A DNA stretch of 45,039 nucleotides from Gallionella sp. (GCA_022340615.1 JAJDNO010000030.1:105624-150662); one strand, 5' to 3'. Counted from the first letter of the stretch, positions 25,428 through 34,517 are shown. Numbers and translations: made by a program. The notes: generated by a model from the letters alone, not told the origin.

Positions 25428-25523
25428 TTACATCAAGCGAATTGATGGCCTGTTGTCGCTTGGCAGATCTTTCACGAAACTCCGCTTTTAAGTGCGCTGA
25501 TCTAACATCCGGTGTTGAAATAC

Positions 25524-25560
25524 AAAAAGGCCTACTTCCCTTAAGAAATAAGCCCTTTTT
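25524..25560 (-). terminator. Terminator of tRNA-Arg
   Basis: On the minus strand, AAAAAGGGC...GGCCTTTTT forms a long stem with one bulge directly after the tRNA CCA end and finishes in five T. Confidence 0.75.
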
Positions 25561-25564
25561 GATT

Positions 25565-25641
25565 TGGTGCGCCCGACAGGAGTCGAACCTGTGACCCTTG
25601 GCTTCGGAAACCAATACTCTATCCAGCTGAGCTACGGGCGC
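25565..25641 (-). tRNA. tRNA-Arg (anticodon CCG)
   Basis: Complete cloverleaf: 7-bp acceptor stem GCGCCCG/CGGGCGC, D arm, anticodon stem TTGGT/GCCAA with loop TTCCGAA (CCG at 25605-25607 on the minus strand, reading CGG codons), and TPsiC arm with GTTCGACTC. The 3' ACCA is genomically encoded. A -10-like TAGAAT with a GC-rich discriminator precedes it. I saw no duplicated 3' end nearby that would mark an integrated element. Confidence 0.97.
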
Positions 25642-25663
25642 ATAAAAGATGTCGAAGGCGCGC

Positions 25664-25669
25664 ATTCTA
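25664..25669 (-). promoter_or_regulatory. -10 element of the tRNA-Arg promoter
   Basis: TAGAAT on the minus strand 22 bp before the tRNA, followed by GCGCGCC, the GC-rich discriminator typical of stringently controlled stable-RNA promoters. The -35 is not clear. Confidence 0.5.
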
Positions 25670-26019
25670 CCTCAGAATACTCGTTTAGCGATTCAGCGCG
25701 CCTCGTCAGGCCAATGGACGGTGGACAATCAGCAGAAGGGCCGGCAAATACAATATTTAGATACTTGCAGTCGGGCTGACATTTTTGCAGGCTTCTTTTG
25801 ACGGCTATTCCCTAACCTGACAAGGGACTTGAGCATTTACGCTGCACTGCCGGACAGTATGCACTTCCTCCCGGAAGGCTTCGTAAAGCCGGAAGATCGG
25901 TTACTGCTGGCGCGTTGCCTGAATCTGCCGGGACGGATCGGAGAAAACACAATGATAGCGCACAGGACCTACAGCTCACTGGAGCGGGTCATTTCGTTCC
26001 AACGCGCCAAAACTAATGT

Positions 26020-26046
26020 ATTATCGCTTTCCCGATAATTATCGGG
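26020..26046. promoter_or_regulatory. Operator-like cluster with a 16-bp perfect palindrome
   Basis: CCCGATAATTATCGGG (26031-26046) is perfectly palindromic, and a third half-site ATTATCG lies at 26020-26026. Half-sites thus alternate orientation (ATTATCG, CGATAAT, ATTATCG). It lies 79 bp upstream of the binding-protein start. GATAAT units recall Fur-type boxes, but the fit is partial. The remaining 25670-26124 sequence holds no gene I can support. Confidence 0.5.
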
Positions 26047-26124
26047 ATTACCATTCCATGATAGAGTTTTATTTCTTCTATTCGCTACAAATACACTAAA
26101 CAATAAAACTACAAGGAGAGTGTC

Positions 26125-27480
26125 ATGTCAAAAAGCAAGTCAAATTCCTATAACAATGATCGCCGCAACTTTCTGCGCACCGGCCTGACCGTCGCAGGCG
26201 CGCTGGCTCTGCCAACAGGGTTCGCAAGCCGGGCCTTCGCAGCAAATCGTCCTCCGATTGGCACCTGGCCGGCCGGTTCGTCCGGTCATGAGGTGTTCAT
26301 CGGCATTACAGTACCGCGCACTGGCGGTTATGCACTGCAGGGCGAGGACGAACTGAAGGGCTATATGCTCGCTGTCGAGCATATCAATGAAGGCCATCCG
26401 CTGATCAGGAAGATTTCTCCCAAGACCAAAAAAGGCGTGCTCGGCAAAAAAGTGGTCTACGGCGTTGCCGACTCCGCTGCCAAGCCGAACGAAGCGGTTC
26501 AGGCGCAGCAGCGCTTCATCAGCGAGAACAAGGCCGTGCTGATGACAGGCGCGACCTCCAGTGCGGTTGCAGTGGCGCTCAACAAGCTCGCACAACGCGA
26601 GAAGGTGCTGTACGTTTCCGGCATCTCCGGTTCCAACGACACCACCGGCAAGGATTGCGTGCGCTATGGTTTCCGCCAGTGCTTCTACGGCCAGACTGCG
26701 GCTGCCGCGCTTGGCCCGGTTCTGGTAAAGACCTTTGGCAAGAACAAGAAGGTCGCCTTCATGACACCTGACTATACCTACGGGCACACCGTCACGAAAT
26801 CGTTCCAGGACTATCTCGCCCAGTACGGATGGACGACGGTAACCGACCAGGTTTCCCCGCTCGGTTCCCCTGACTTCTCCTCGTATCTGCTGAACGTTGC
26901 CAATTCCGGCGCGGACGTGCTGATCAACGTGAACTGGGGCCACGACGCGGTATTGTCCATCCAGCAGGCCAAGCAGTTCGGCATTCTCGACAAGATGAAG
27001 CTGGTGGTACCGTACCAGGTGCCGTTCCTGGCCCGCGAAGTCGGCGGTGGTCTGCTGTCCGGCGTGTATGCCGCAACCGATTTCTGGTGGACACTGGCAG
27101 AGGACAAGAAGTACCCGCTCGCCAAAATGTTCGTTGATGCCTTCGACAAGAAATACGGTTACAAGCCGCAATGGGGCGCCGAAAATGCCTATATGGAATT
27201 CGCGCTGTGGGCTGAAGCCGTCGAGAACGCCGGCACCTTCTACCCGCCGGACGTAATCAAGTCCTACGAAGCAGGCCGCAAGATCAATTCGCTTGTAGGT
27301 GAGGTGTCATGGCGTCCGCAAGATCACCAGCTGATCCGCCCGGTATTTATCGTCAAGGGCAAGGCACCTTCTGCAATGCGCAACAAGGAAGATTACTGGG
27401 ATGTAATTGAAACCGTCCCGGGCCTTCCGCTGATGCAGAAGCCTGATGAGTTCGGTTGCAATCTCGGCTCTTACACCTGA
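26125..27480 (+). CDS. Tat-exported substrate-binding protein of a branched-chain-amino-acid-type ABC importer
   Basis: 451 residues. The twin-arginine signal DRRNFLRTGL (about 12-21), hydrophobic stretch and cleavage near SRAFA-ANR imply export folded. The mature part is a type I periplasmic binding protein (Peripla_BP_6/LivK): VFIGITVPRTGGYALQGEDE, GATSSAVAVALN, VAFMTPDYTYGHTV. AAGGAG precedes the ATG. First gene of a five-domain importer operon. LivK-type proteins bind amino acids, urea, amides or aromatic acids, and I see no motif that decides among these. Tat rather than Sec export is a distinctive feature. A 15-bp hairpin follows the stop. Confidence 0.92.
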   Translation: MSKSKSNSYNNDRRNFLRTGLTVAGALALPTGFASRAFAANRPPIGTWPAGSSGHEVFIGITVPRTGGYALQGEDELKGYMLAVEHINEGHPLIRKISPKTKKGVLGKKVVYGVADSAAKPNEAVQAQQRFISENKAVLMTGATSSAVAVALNKLAQREKVLYVSGISGSNDTTGKDCVRYGFRQCFYGQTAAAALGPVLVKTFGKNKKVAFMTPDYTYGHTVTKSFQDYLAQYGWTTVTDQVSPLGSPDFSSYLLNVANSGADVLINVNWGHDAVLSIQQAKQFGILDKMKLVVPYQVPFLAREVGGGLLSGVYAATDFWWTLAEDKKYPLAKMFVDAFDKKYGYKPQWGAENAYMEFALWAEAVENAGTFYPPDVIKSYEAGRKINSLVGEVSWRPQDHQLIRPVFIVKGKAPSAMRNKEDYWDVIETVPGLPLMQKPDEFGCNLGSYT

Positions 27481-27498
27481 GTCTTAACAACGTAGACA

Positions 27499-27532
27499 GG
27501 CAATACAGGCGGCATTAGCCGCCTGTATTGCC
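27499..27532 (+). other. 15-bp perfect hairpin between the binding-protein and permease genes
   Basis: GGCAATACAGGCGGC-ATTA-GCCGCCTGTATTGCC, starting 19 bp after the stop, with no T-run. It probably protects the upstream mRNA end or partly blocks read-through, giving an excess of binding protein over permease. Confidence 0.8.
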
Positions 27533-27589
27533 AAGTGTGCGGCTGTTCGGGCAACATTCCCGGGCCCGCGGAACCACATAATAAATATC

Positions 27590-28465
27590 ATGCTTAACTG
27601 GACGAATTTCCTCTCGCAATTATTCAACGGCCTGGTGCTGGGTGCGCTGCTTGCGCTGATCAGTTCCGGCCTCACGATTATCTACGGCACGCTGGGTGTG
27701 CTGAACCTCGCGCATGGCGCGATGTTCATGCTCGGCGGCTATGCCGGCTATGTCGCATTTCAGGCGACCGGCTCATTCCTCGTCGCGGTAATCGCGGCGA
27801 CTCTGTTCATGCTGGTGTTTGGCGTACTCCTGGAGCGGTTGATCATCCGCTATTTCTACGACCGCCCGGACGAGGACCAGCTTCTGGTCACATTCGGACT
27901 TTCCATCTGCATCGTCGAAACCATCCGCTACTTTTTCTCGAGCATGACCAAGATGGTGCCGCCGCCATCCATTTTTTCCGGCATCACCTCGTTCGGTGGC
28001 GTGATGTTTCCGACATATCGCCTGGCCCTGATCGGCATCGTGGCGGTCGGGCTGCTTGCGTTGTACCTGATCCTGTACCGGACCCGTCTAGGTCTGATCG
28101 TACGCGCGGGAATCGAAGATGCCGTGATGGTCGATTCCCTTGGCATTAATGTGTACCGGGTATTCATGGTGGTGTTCGGTATCGGCGCGATGGCGGCAGG
28201 CTTTGCCGGGATCGTGAACGCACCCGTGGTTTCTCTGACACCCGGCATGGGCGAGACGATTCTGGTACAAACTTTCGTAGTCGTGGTCATTGGCGGCGTG
28301 GGTTCATTCCCCGGTGCGGTACTCGGTGGCCTGATTGCCGGGGAAATCATCAGCATCACATCGATGATCAACCCCGCCTACTCATACATCATGCTGTTCG
28401 CCGCCATGACGCTGGTGCTGGTACTGAGACCGCGTGGCCTCTTTGGCAAGAAGGGGCGCGAATGA
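27590..28465 (+). CDS. livH: LivH-type inner-membrane permease
   Basis: 291 residues, about eight membrane helices. LFNGLVLGALLALISSGLTIIYG at the N-terminus (23 residues first to last), GVLNLAHGAMFMLGGYAGY, and near the end VQTFVVVVIGGVGSFPGAVLGGLIAGE are the LivH signature regions. It pairs with the LivM part of the next gene. No clear Shine-Dalgarno before ATG 27590. The stop overlaps the next start (ATGA). The symbol names the family; the cargo is unknown. Confidence 0.92.
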   Translation: MLNWTNFLSQLFNGLVLGALLALISSGLTIIYGTLGVLNLAHGAMFMLGGYAGYVAFQATGSFLVAVIAATLFMLVFGVLLERLIIRYFYDRPDEDQLLVTFGLSICIVETIRYFFSSMTKMVPPPSIFSGITSFGGVMFPTYRLALIGIVAVGLLALYLILYRTRLGLIVRAGIEDAVMVDSLGINVYRVFMVVFGIGAMAAGFAGIVNAPVVSLTPGMGETILVQTFVVVVIGGVGSFPGAVLGGLIAGEIISITSMINPAYSYIMLFAAMTLVLVLRPRGLFGKKGRE

Positions 28466-30321
28466 AGACAGGTAACATATTCATGAAAAGACGTTATTTA
28501 ATTGAAATGCTGACGGCGATCTGTCTGATTGCCGTTCCTTTCGTTCTTCCTCATATCGATGCAGCCCCCAACACCGTCAACCGCATTCTGGTCTGGGGCC
28601 TCTTCGGCATCGGCTTCGACATCCTGTTTGGCTATACCGGTCTGCTTTCATTCGGCCAGTCTGCTTTTTATGGTACCGGCGGATTCGTTGCCGCCTACCT
28701 GCTGACCCAGGCGGGCTTTCCGTATGTCATACTGGCCTTGATCATCGGCATGGTCACCGCTGCCTTCGTTGGCTACCTGATCGGGTTGCTCGCGCTGCGC
28801 AGCACCGGCATCTACTTTGCGATGATCACGGTTGCAATCGCGGAGATATTCTTCTTTGTCGAGTTTAATCCGCTCGCGGCGTGGACTGGCGGCGAAAACG
28901 GTTTGCCCGGTGTGCCGACCCCGACCATCTACCTTGGTTTCACCACCATCCATTTCACCGGCGGCTGGTCGCTCTATCCATTTCTTGCGTTCATCTACTT
29001 CATCGGCATTGTGCTTGCGCTGCGCATCGTTCGATCCCCGGTCGGCGCCATCCTCACCGCGATCCGCGAAAATCCGCTACGTGCTGCCGCAGTAGGCCAT
29101 AACGTCCAGGGCTACAAACTGACCGCTTTTGTCATCGCCGCCGCCTATGCCGGAATCGCCGGCGGCCTGCTTGGCGTGATGCAGGCCTTCATGCCTCCGG
29201 ATGCCTTCATGTTCGACACCTCGGGTCAGCTGGTGATGCAGACCGCCATCGGCGGCCGCGCCACGCTGTTCGGCCCGCTGGTCGGTGCAGGCGTCTGGCT
29301 GTTTTTGCAGGACTTCCTGCAATCAACCCTGGGACTAGGCGCGACCTGGAAACTGGTGCTGGGCGTGGTATTCGTGCTGCTGGTTGCTTTCCTGCGCGAC
29401 GGCATCATAGGCGGCATCAGGGATCTGTACGGATTCGTCTGGAGCAGATTTTCCTCACCGGCCAAAACCAGTGAAGCTGTTGCCGAAAATCCTGCGGCCA
29501 CAAACCACGAAGCCATCCCGATGCGTCCGCATCACATTGTGCCCACTGACTTTGCCGGCCCGATTCTGCAGGTTACCGGCCTGACAAAACATTACGGCGG
29601 CGTGCTCGCCAACACCGATATCGATTTCTCTGTGAACCAGGGTGAACTGCGCGGCATCATCGGCCCGAACGGCGCCGGCAAATCGACTTTCTTCAAGATG
29701 CTGACCTGCGAAGTGCAACCCTCTTCGGGCAAGATCATGTTTGAGGGTCGCGACATCACCGGCCTTGGCGTCACCGACGTGTGCCAGCTCGGATTGACCA
29801 AGAGCTACCAGGTCAATCAGCTATTCAACAGCCTGACGGTGCGCCAGAATCTGATCATCTCCGCACTGGCCGAACTGCGCGGCAAGTTCAGGCTCGACAT
29901 GCTTTCCAGCCTGTCGAAAGTCCCCGGAATGGACGAGCATGTCGAACATACGCTCGAGCTGGTGAATCTGACCGGTCGCGCCGACACACCGGTATCCGAG
30001 CTCGCGTATGGCGAAAAACGCCGCCTGGAAGTCGGCCTCGCACTGGCATCGTCTCCTTCCCTGCTTTTGCTGGATGAACCGCTCGCGGGCATGAGTCCGC
30101 AGGAGCGCGTCGAAACAGTCAAACTGCTCAAGTCGATCAGCCGCGGCCGCACCATGATCATTATCGATCACGACATGGATGCGCTATTCGAACTGGCCGA
30201 GCGTATTACCGTTCTGCAGGAAGGCCGTGTGCTGGTCGAAGGCACCCCGGATGAAATCAAGGGCAACGCGAAGGTGCAGGAAGCCTACCTTGGCGGCGTG
30301 CCTGAGGAGTCCAAACTATGA
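28462..30321 (+). CDS. LivM permease - LivG ATPase fusion
   Basis: 619 residues. Residues about 1-330 are a LivM permease (GYTGLLSFGQSAFYGTGGF; LRSTGIYFAMITVAIAE; TAIGGRATLFGPLVGAGVW). A hydrophilic linker (about 330-365) leads to a LivG ATPase: Walker A GPNGAGKSTFFKML, signature ELAYGEKRRLEVG and Walker B LLLLDEPLAGMSPQE. Fusion of inner-membrane and ATPase subunits occurs in a minority of LivMG systems. It couples with livH upstream (ATGA) and livF downstream (ATGA). A second ATG at 28483 is possible. Confidence 0.93.
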   Translation: MKTGNIFMKRRYLIEMLTAICLIAVPFVLPHIDAAPNTVNRILVWGLFGIGFDILFGYTGLLSFGQSAFYGTGGFVAAYLLTQAGFPYVILALIIGMVTAAFVGYLIGLLALRSTGIYFAMITVAIAEIFFFVEFNPLAAWTGGENGLPGVPTPTIYLGFTTIHFTGGWSLYPFLAFIYFIGIVLALRIVRSPVGAILTAIRENPLRAAAVGHNVQGYKLTAFVIAAAYAGIAGGLLGVMQAFMPPDAFMFDTSGQLVMQTAIGGRATLFGPLVGAGVWLFLQDFLQSTLGLGATWKLVLGVVFVLLVAFLRDGIIGGIRDLYGFVWSRFSSPAKTSEAVAENPAATNHEAIPMRPHHIVPTDFAGPILQVTGLTKHYGGVLANTDIDFSVNQGELRGIIGPNGAGKSTFFKMLTCEVQPSSGKIMFEGRDITGLGVTDVCQLGLTKSYQVNQLFNSLTVRQNLIISALAELRGKFRLDMLSSLSKVPGMDEHVEHTLELVNLTGRADTPVSELAYGEKRRLEVGLALASSPSLLLLDEPLAGMSPQERVETVKLLKSISRGRTMIIIDHDMDALFELAERITVLQEGRVLVEGTPDEIKGNAKVQEAYLGGVPEESKL

Positions 30322-31016
30322 GCCTGCTGGAAGTCAATGGCCTGAACAGCTACTACGGGGATTCCCACATCCTGTTCGATGTTTCGTTGCGTGTGGAAAA
30401 AAACGAGGTGGTTGCGCTGCTCGGACGCAACGGAGCCGGCAAGAGCACCACCCTGAAAAGCCTGATGGGCGTGGTCACGCCCCGCACCGGCTCGGTAAAA
30501 CTTGACGGCGTCGAGCTGGTCGGCAAGAAGAGCCACGTCATCGCGCTGGCCGGCATGCAGCTGGTGCACGAGGATCGGCGCATTTTCGGCAGCCTCAATG
30601 TCGAGGAAAACCTTGAACTTGCGGCGCTGACCGCACCGAACAAATGGCCGCTGGACCGCATCTATGAAATGTTCCCGCGGCTGAAACAGCGCCGCGGCAG
30701 CAGTGGCACCGACCTGTCCGGCGGGGAGCAGCAGATGCTGGCGATCGCCCGTGCGCTGATCCGCGACCCGAAAATTATTCTGCTGGACGAGCCGTTCGAG
30801 GGTCTGGCACCAGTGATCGTGCGCGACCTGATGGTCGCCTGCCGCGAACTTGCCGCGGCCGGCCAGACCATCGTGCTGGTGGAGCAAAATCTTGCGGCAA
30901 CGCTGGCCCTGGCGCAGCGTGTCTATATCATCAACAATGGCCATATCGTGCATGAAGGCCCGGCCCAGGAAATCAAGGCCCAGCCTGAGGTATTGCAACG
31001 TTACCTCGCGGTGTAA
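30318..31016 (+). CDS. livF: LivF-type ABC transporter ATPase
   Basis: 232 residues. Walker A GRNGAGKSTTLKSLMG (about 36-51), signature LSGGEQQMLAIARAL and Walker B IILLDEPFEGLAP, with VHEDRRIFGSLNVEENL between them as in LivF. It forms a heterodimer with the LivG half of the preceding fusion to power import. Start codon overlaps the preceding stop. Last gene of the transporter operon, with 107 bp before the next gene. Confidence 0.94.
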   Translation: MSLLEVNGLNSYYGDSHILFDVSLRVEKNEVVALLGRNGAGKSTTLKSLMGVVTPRTGSVKLDGVELVGKKSHVIALAGMQLVHEDRRIFGSLNVEENLELAALTAPNKWPLDRIYEMFPRLKQRRGSSGTDLSGGEQQMLAIARALIRDPKIILLDEPFEGLAPVIVRDLMVACRELAAAGQTIVLVEQNLAATLALAQRVYIINNGHIVHEGPAQEIKAQPEVLQRYLAV

Positions 31017-31123
31017 TTTCCGCCCGCGCCCGGTGCAACCATGCTGCCGGCCAGCACGATTATCAACACGTTCTTCCGCGCGGTGTGGTTTATCATGACC
31101 ACTCCGCATTCCGGAACTCCGCC

Positions 31124-31549
31124 ATGAAATTCACCAATCCTGATCCCGACACAATCCGGCAGTTGCTGAAACGGGTGCACAGCATCGCGGTGGTCGGCCT
31201 GTCGCCCAACCCGGCACGCCCCAGTTTCCGGGTCGCAAAGGGATTGCAGGAATACGGCTATCGCATCGTCCCGGTTCGCCCGCTGGTTAGCGAAGTTCTG
31301 GGAGAAAAGGCGTACCCCGATCTGGAAAGCCTGCCCGAATTGCCTGACATCGTCGATGTATTCCGCGCCCCCGAACATGTGCCCGCGATCGTGGAAAGCT
31401 GCATCAGGCTCGACATCAAAAACCTCTGGCTGCAGGATGGCGTGATCCATGAAGACGCCGCACTGCGCGCTGTGCAGGCCGGCATCACCGTGGTGATGGA
31501 CCGGTGCATCTGGCGCGATCTTTTGCGGCCGGCCGGACAACCTTCATGA
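31124..31549 (+). CDS. CoA-binding (YccU-type) protein
   Basis: 141 residues. A single Rossmann CoA-binding domain: IAVVGLSPNPARPSFRVAKG (the nucleotide loop), GYRIVPVRP, DIVDVFRAPEHVPAIVES, LWLQDGVIHEDA. Length and motifs match E. coli YccU (137). CoA binding is known for the family, but the physiological role is not. ATG 31124 gives the standard N-terminus. The stop overlaps the tag start (ATGA). Confidence 0.93.
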   Translation: MKFTNPDPDTIRQLLKRVHSIAVVGLSPNPARPSFRVAKGLQEYGYRIVPVRPLVSEVLGEKAYPDLESLPELPDIVDVFRAPEHVPAIVESCIRLDIKNLWLQDGVIHEDAALRAVQAGITVVMDRCIWRDLLRPAGQPS

Positions 31550-32115
31550 GCAGGCTACGGTGCGCCTGGGCCGGCGACGATGCACTTTACCGGCAATACC
31601 ACGATACGGAATGGGGGGTGCCACTGCACGATGACCGCGCACTGTTCGAGTTTCTGATCCTGGAAGGCGCCCAGGCAGGGCTGAGCTGGATCACCATCCT
31701 GCGCAAGCGCGAAAATTACCGCGCCGCTTTCGATAATTTCGACGCAACGCGCATTGCCGCTTATGGCGCAAATAAAATAGAATCGCTGCTGAAGGATGCG
31801 GGTATCGTGCGCAATCGCCTGAAGGTAGCTGCCGCGGTGACCAACGCACGGAAGTTTCTGGAAGTGCAGCAGGAGTTCGGCAGCTTCGATTCCTTTATCT
31901 GGGACTTTGTAGACGGCACTCCGAAGCAGAACCGTTGGGGCAGCCATGCCGAAATACCGGCCAGCACGCCCGAGTCAGATGCAATGAGCAAGGAACTGAA
32001 GCGGCGTGGCTTCAAGTTTGTCGGAAGCACCATCTGCTACGCGCTGATGCAGGCCACCGGCATGGTCAACGACCACACCACGGATTGTTTCAGGTACGGG
32101 GAATTGAATCGATGA
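31546..32115 (+). CDS. tag: DNA-3-methyladenine glycosylase I
   Basis: 189 residues: [26 protein letters not shown] (26 residues first to last) near the N-terminus with the zinc Cys, [26 protein letters not shown] with the catalytic Glu, and the C-terminal zinc ligands near [12 protein letters not shown]. It excises 3-methyladenine from alkylated DNA. Start and stop both overlap neighbours by ATGA, so it is translated within a polycistronic message. Confidence 0.95.
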   Translation: MSRLRCAWAGDDALYRQYHDTEWGVPLHDDRALFEFLILEGAQAGLSWITILRKRENYRAAFDNFDATRIAAYGANKIESLLKDAGIVRNRLKVAAAVTNARKFLEVQQEFGSFDSFIWDFVDGTPKQNRWGSHAEIPASTPESDAMSKELKRRGFKFVGSTICYALMQATGMVNDHTTDCFRYGELNR

Positions 32116-32942
32116 GCATCAAATTCACAAAAATGCATGGCGCCGGCAACGATTTCGTGATGATCGACGGCGTGCGCCAGGATATCCAGCTCACTCCGGA
32201 ACAATTGCGTCTGCTCGCCGACCGGCATTTCGGCGTGGGCTGCGACCAGATCCTGATCGTCGAGAAGGCACAGAACAAGGATGCCGATTTCCGCTACCGC
32301 ATCTTCAATTCGGACGGCGGCGAGGTGGAACAGTGCGGCAACGGCGCGCGCTGCTTCATGCGCTTCGTGCACGACCAGAAACTCACCAGCAAGCGGGAAA
32401 TCCTGGTTGAAACACGAGGAGGCCTGATCAGCCCGCGCATCGAGCAGGACGGTCGCATCACCGTCAACATGGGGCCGCCGGTATTCGATCCCGTGCTGGT
32501 GCCATTCGACGGCGGCAGCGGCGCAGTCAGCGAAGCGCTGGAAGTCGCCGGCAACACGCTGGAGATCAGCGTGCTGTCTATGGGAAATCCCCATGCGGTC
32601 CAGCTCGTTGCAGATGTCGAGCAAGCACCGGTGGAAAAGCTGGGCACGCTTATCGAACATCATCCGCGCTTCCCCAGGCACGTCAATGCCGGATTCATGC
32701 AGGTCATGGACCGTCATTCGCTGCGACTGCGCGTATACGAGCGCGGCGCGGGCGAAACTCTGTCGTGCGGAACCGGCGCATGCGCGGCCGCGGTGGCAGG
32801 CATACGGCGAAAGCTGCTGGACAGCCCGGTGAACGTGGCGACGCGCGGCGGCGTACTGACCGTGACCTGGGATGGTGATGCACAGCCGGTGCTGATGACC
32901 GGCCCGGCGATCAGTGTATTCTCGGGTGAAATCAATTTATAG
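32112..32942 (+). CDS. dapF: Diaminopimelate epimerase
   Basis: 276 residues. It interconverts LL- and meso-diaminopimelate for lysine and peptidoglycan synthesis without a cofactor. Both catalytic cysteines are present: [10 protein letters not shown] (about residue 73-76) and [25 protein letters not shown] opens the protein as usual. Start overlaps the tag stop. Upstream member of the classic dapF-DUF484-xerC set. Confidence 0.97.
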   Translation: MSIKFTKMHGAGNDFVMIDGVRQDIQLTPEQLRLLADRHFGVGCDQILIVEKAQNKDADFRYRIFNSDGGEVEQCGNGARCFMRFVHDQKLTSKREILVETRGGLISPRIEQDGRITVNMGPPVFDPVLVPFDGGSGAVSEALEVAGNTLEISVLSMGNPHAVQLVADVEQAPVEKLGTLIEHHPRFPRHVNAGFMQVMDRHSLRLRVYERGAGETLSCGTGACAAAVAGIRRKLLDSPVNVATRGGVLTVTWDGDAQPVLMTGPAISVFSGEINL

Positions 32943-32952
32943 GGTGGAATCA

Positions 32953-33579
32953 ATGAAAGCAGAAGAAGTCGCGCAATATTTGCAGAACAACCCGCAGTTC
33001 TTCGAGGAACATGTCGAAACGCTGGCGCAGATAAATCTCCCCCACCCGCACGGCGGGCGCACAATTTCGCTGGGCGAGCGGCAACTGCTCGCTCTGCGCG
33101 AGAAAAACAAGGAGCTTGAAAAAAAGCTGAGCGAAATGATCGCGTTTGCGCAGGACAACGAGGCCCTGCAGAACAAGGTGCATGAATTCATTGTTGCGCT
33201 GTTCGCCGCCCGCGACCTGGAAACGCTGCTGGAAATGATCCCGCATCTGTTGCGCGATATCTTTGCCATTCCTCATGCAGTTCTGCATCTATGGCAGAGC
33301 GAACCACCCAGCGCGGAAGTACTTGCATTCGCCGATGCGCAGCAGCAACCCGTCTGCCTGCATCATCCCGCCCACGATACCGCCGCATGGTTCGGAGAGC
33401 ATGCGCCCCAATTGCATTCGTACGCCTATCTGCCGCTGCGTGCCGGCATCGAGACGGTCGGCCTGCTGGTGCTGGCGAGCGAAGACAAGCAGCGCTTCTA
33501 TCCGGAAATGGGCACCGTGTTCCTGCAGCGCATAGCCGAAGCGGCCGCCAGCGCGCTGCATCCCTTCATCGAGCATTGA
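32953..33579 (+). CDS. DUF484 family protein (GAF-like)
   Basis: 208 residues. VAQYLQNNPQFFEEHVETLAQ and LPHPHGGRTISLGERQLLALRE begin the protein, the DUF484 hallmark. A short coiled coil follows (about 45-75), then a GAF-like domain (about 85-200: YLPLRAGIETVGLLVLASED). Almost always encoded between dapF and xerC in proteobacteria, as here, but its function is not established. The AGGGTGG site precedes ATG 32953. Confidence 0.92.
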   Translation: MKAEEVAQYLQNNPQFFEEHVETLAQINLPHPHGGRTISLGERQLLALREKNKELEKKLSEMIAFAQDNEALQNKVHEFIVALFAARDLETLLEMIPHLLRDIFAIPHAVLHLWQSEPPSAEVLAFADAQQQPVCLHHPAHDTAAWFGEHAPQLHSYAYLPLRAGIETVGLLVLASEDKQRFYPEMGTVFLQRIAEAAASALHPFIEH

Positions 33580-33602
33580 CAGGCTATCGCAGCGCAGCTG
33601 TC

Positions 33603-34517
33603 ATGCCGGATACCCTGCCGCCGAACCAGCAATACCTGAACGGCTACCTCGCATGGCTGCGCAACGAGAAACAGTACTCCGAGCTTACCGCGGAGAACTA
33701 CGGGCGCGACCTACGGCATCTGTTCGAACTGGCCGAGGGCACCCCGCTGGCCGATCTCAGAATCCACCAGATACGGCGCTACATTGCCCAATTGCATAGC
33801 CAGGGGCTGGGCGGAAGGTCGCTGGCACGACTGCTGTCGGCTTGGCGCGGTTTTTTCAACTATCTGATGCGCGACCACGGTCTGGCCGACAACCCCTGCA
33901 CCGGACTGCGCGCCCCCAAGTCGCCGAAAACACTGCCGCAAGCCTTGTCCCCCGACGAGGCGACGCGCATGGTCGACCTGCCTGCCGATACCACCGCAGC
34001 AATACGCGACAAGGCGATGTTCGAATTGTTCTATTCTTCCGGTTTGCGTCTGGCTGAACTGGTCGGCCTTGACCTGGAACCGATGCGGGCCGACATTGCT
34101 TCGGGCGAAGTTCGCGTGACCGGCAAGGGCAGCAAGACGCGTATCGTTCCGCTGGGAGGGTACGCCATCGCCGCATTGAAGGCATGGCTGATAGTACGCA
34201 ACCAGCTGGCCAAGGCCGACGAGCCCGCACTGTTCGTCGGGCAACGGGGGGCGCGCATCTCCCCGCGCGTGGTGCAGCTGCGCATGAAGCAATGGGGAAT
34301 CACGCAGGGCGTCACCGGCAACGTTCATCCGCACCTGCTTCGCCATTCGTTTGCCACACACGTGTTGCAGTCATCCGGCGACCTGCGCGCGGTGCAGGAG
34401 ATGCTTGGCCATGCCAGCATCTCGACCACCCAGGTCTATACCCATCTCGATTTCCAGTATCTCAGCAAGATATACGATGCCGCCCATCCGCGCGCGAAGA
34501 AGAAATCCGGAAAATAG
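33603..34517 (+). CDS. xerC: Tyrosine recombinase XerC
   Basis: 304 residues. N-terminal SAM-like core-binding domain (about 5-95) and catalytic domain with Arg in YSSGLRLAELVGLD, Lys in VTGKGSKTRIVPL, HLLRHSFATHVL (HxxR), LGHASISTTQVYTHL with the nucleophilic Tyr. It resolves chromosome dimers at dif together with XerD and FtsK. Position after dapF-DUF484 supports XerC rather than a mobile-element integrase. A terminator follows. Confidence 0.95.
   Translation: MPDTLPPNQQYLNGYLAWLRNEKQYSELTAENYGRDLRHLFELAEGTPLADLRIHQIRRYIAQLHSQGLGGRSLARLLSAWRGFFNYLMRDHGLADNPCTGLRAPKSPKTLPQALSPDEATRMVDLPADTTAAIRDKAMFELFYSSGLRLAELVGLDLEPMRADIASGEVRVTGKGSKTRIVPLGGYAIAALKAWLIVRNQLAKADEPALFVGQRGARISPRVVQLRMKQWGITQGVTGNVHPHLLRHSFATHVLQSSGDLRAVQEMLGHASISTTQVYTHLDFQYLSKIYDAAHPRAKKKSGK

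Noticed and set aside
25565..25641. tRNA-Arg as integration site of a mobile element
   Set aside because: No repeated tRNA 3' end, integrase or change in composition nearby; the only tyrosine recombinase in the window is XerC in its normal operon.
25700..26010. Possible riboswitch upstream of the importer operon
   Set aside because: A small GGCTT-CGTA-AAGCC stem is present, but no conserved core of the guanidine, glycine, TPP, cobalamin or SAM classes could be matched.
25829..26038. 69-codon open frame between tRNA-Arg and the importer operon
   Set aside because: TTG start with only a poor site, no recognisable features, and it runs into the palindromic control region; not enough to call a gene.
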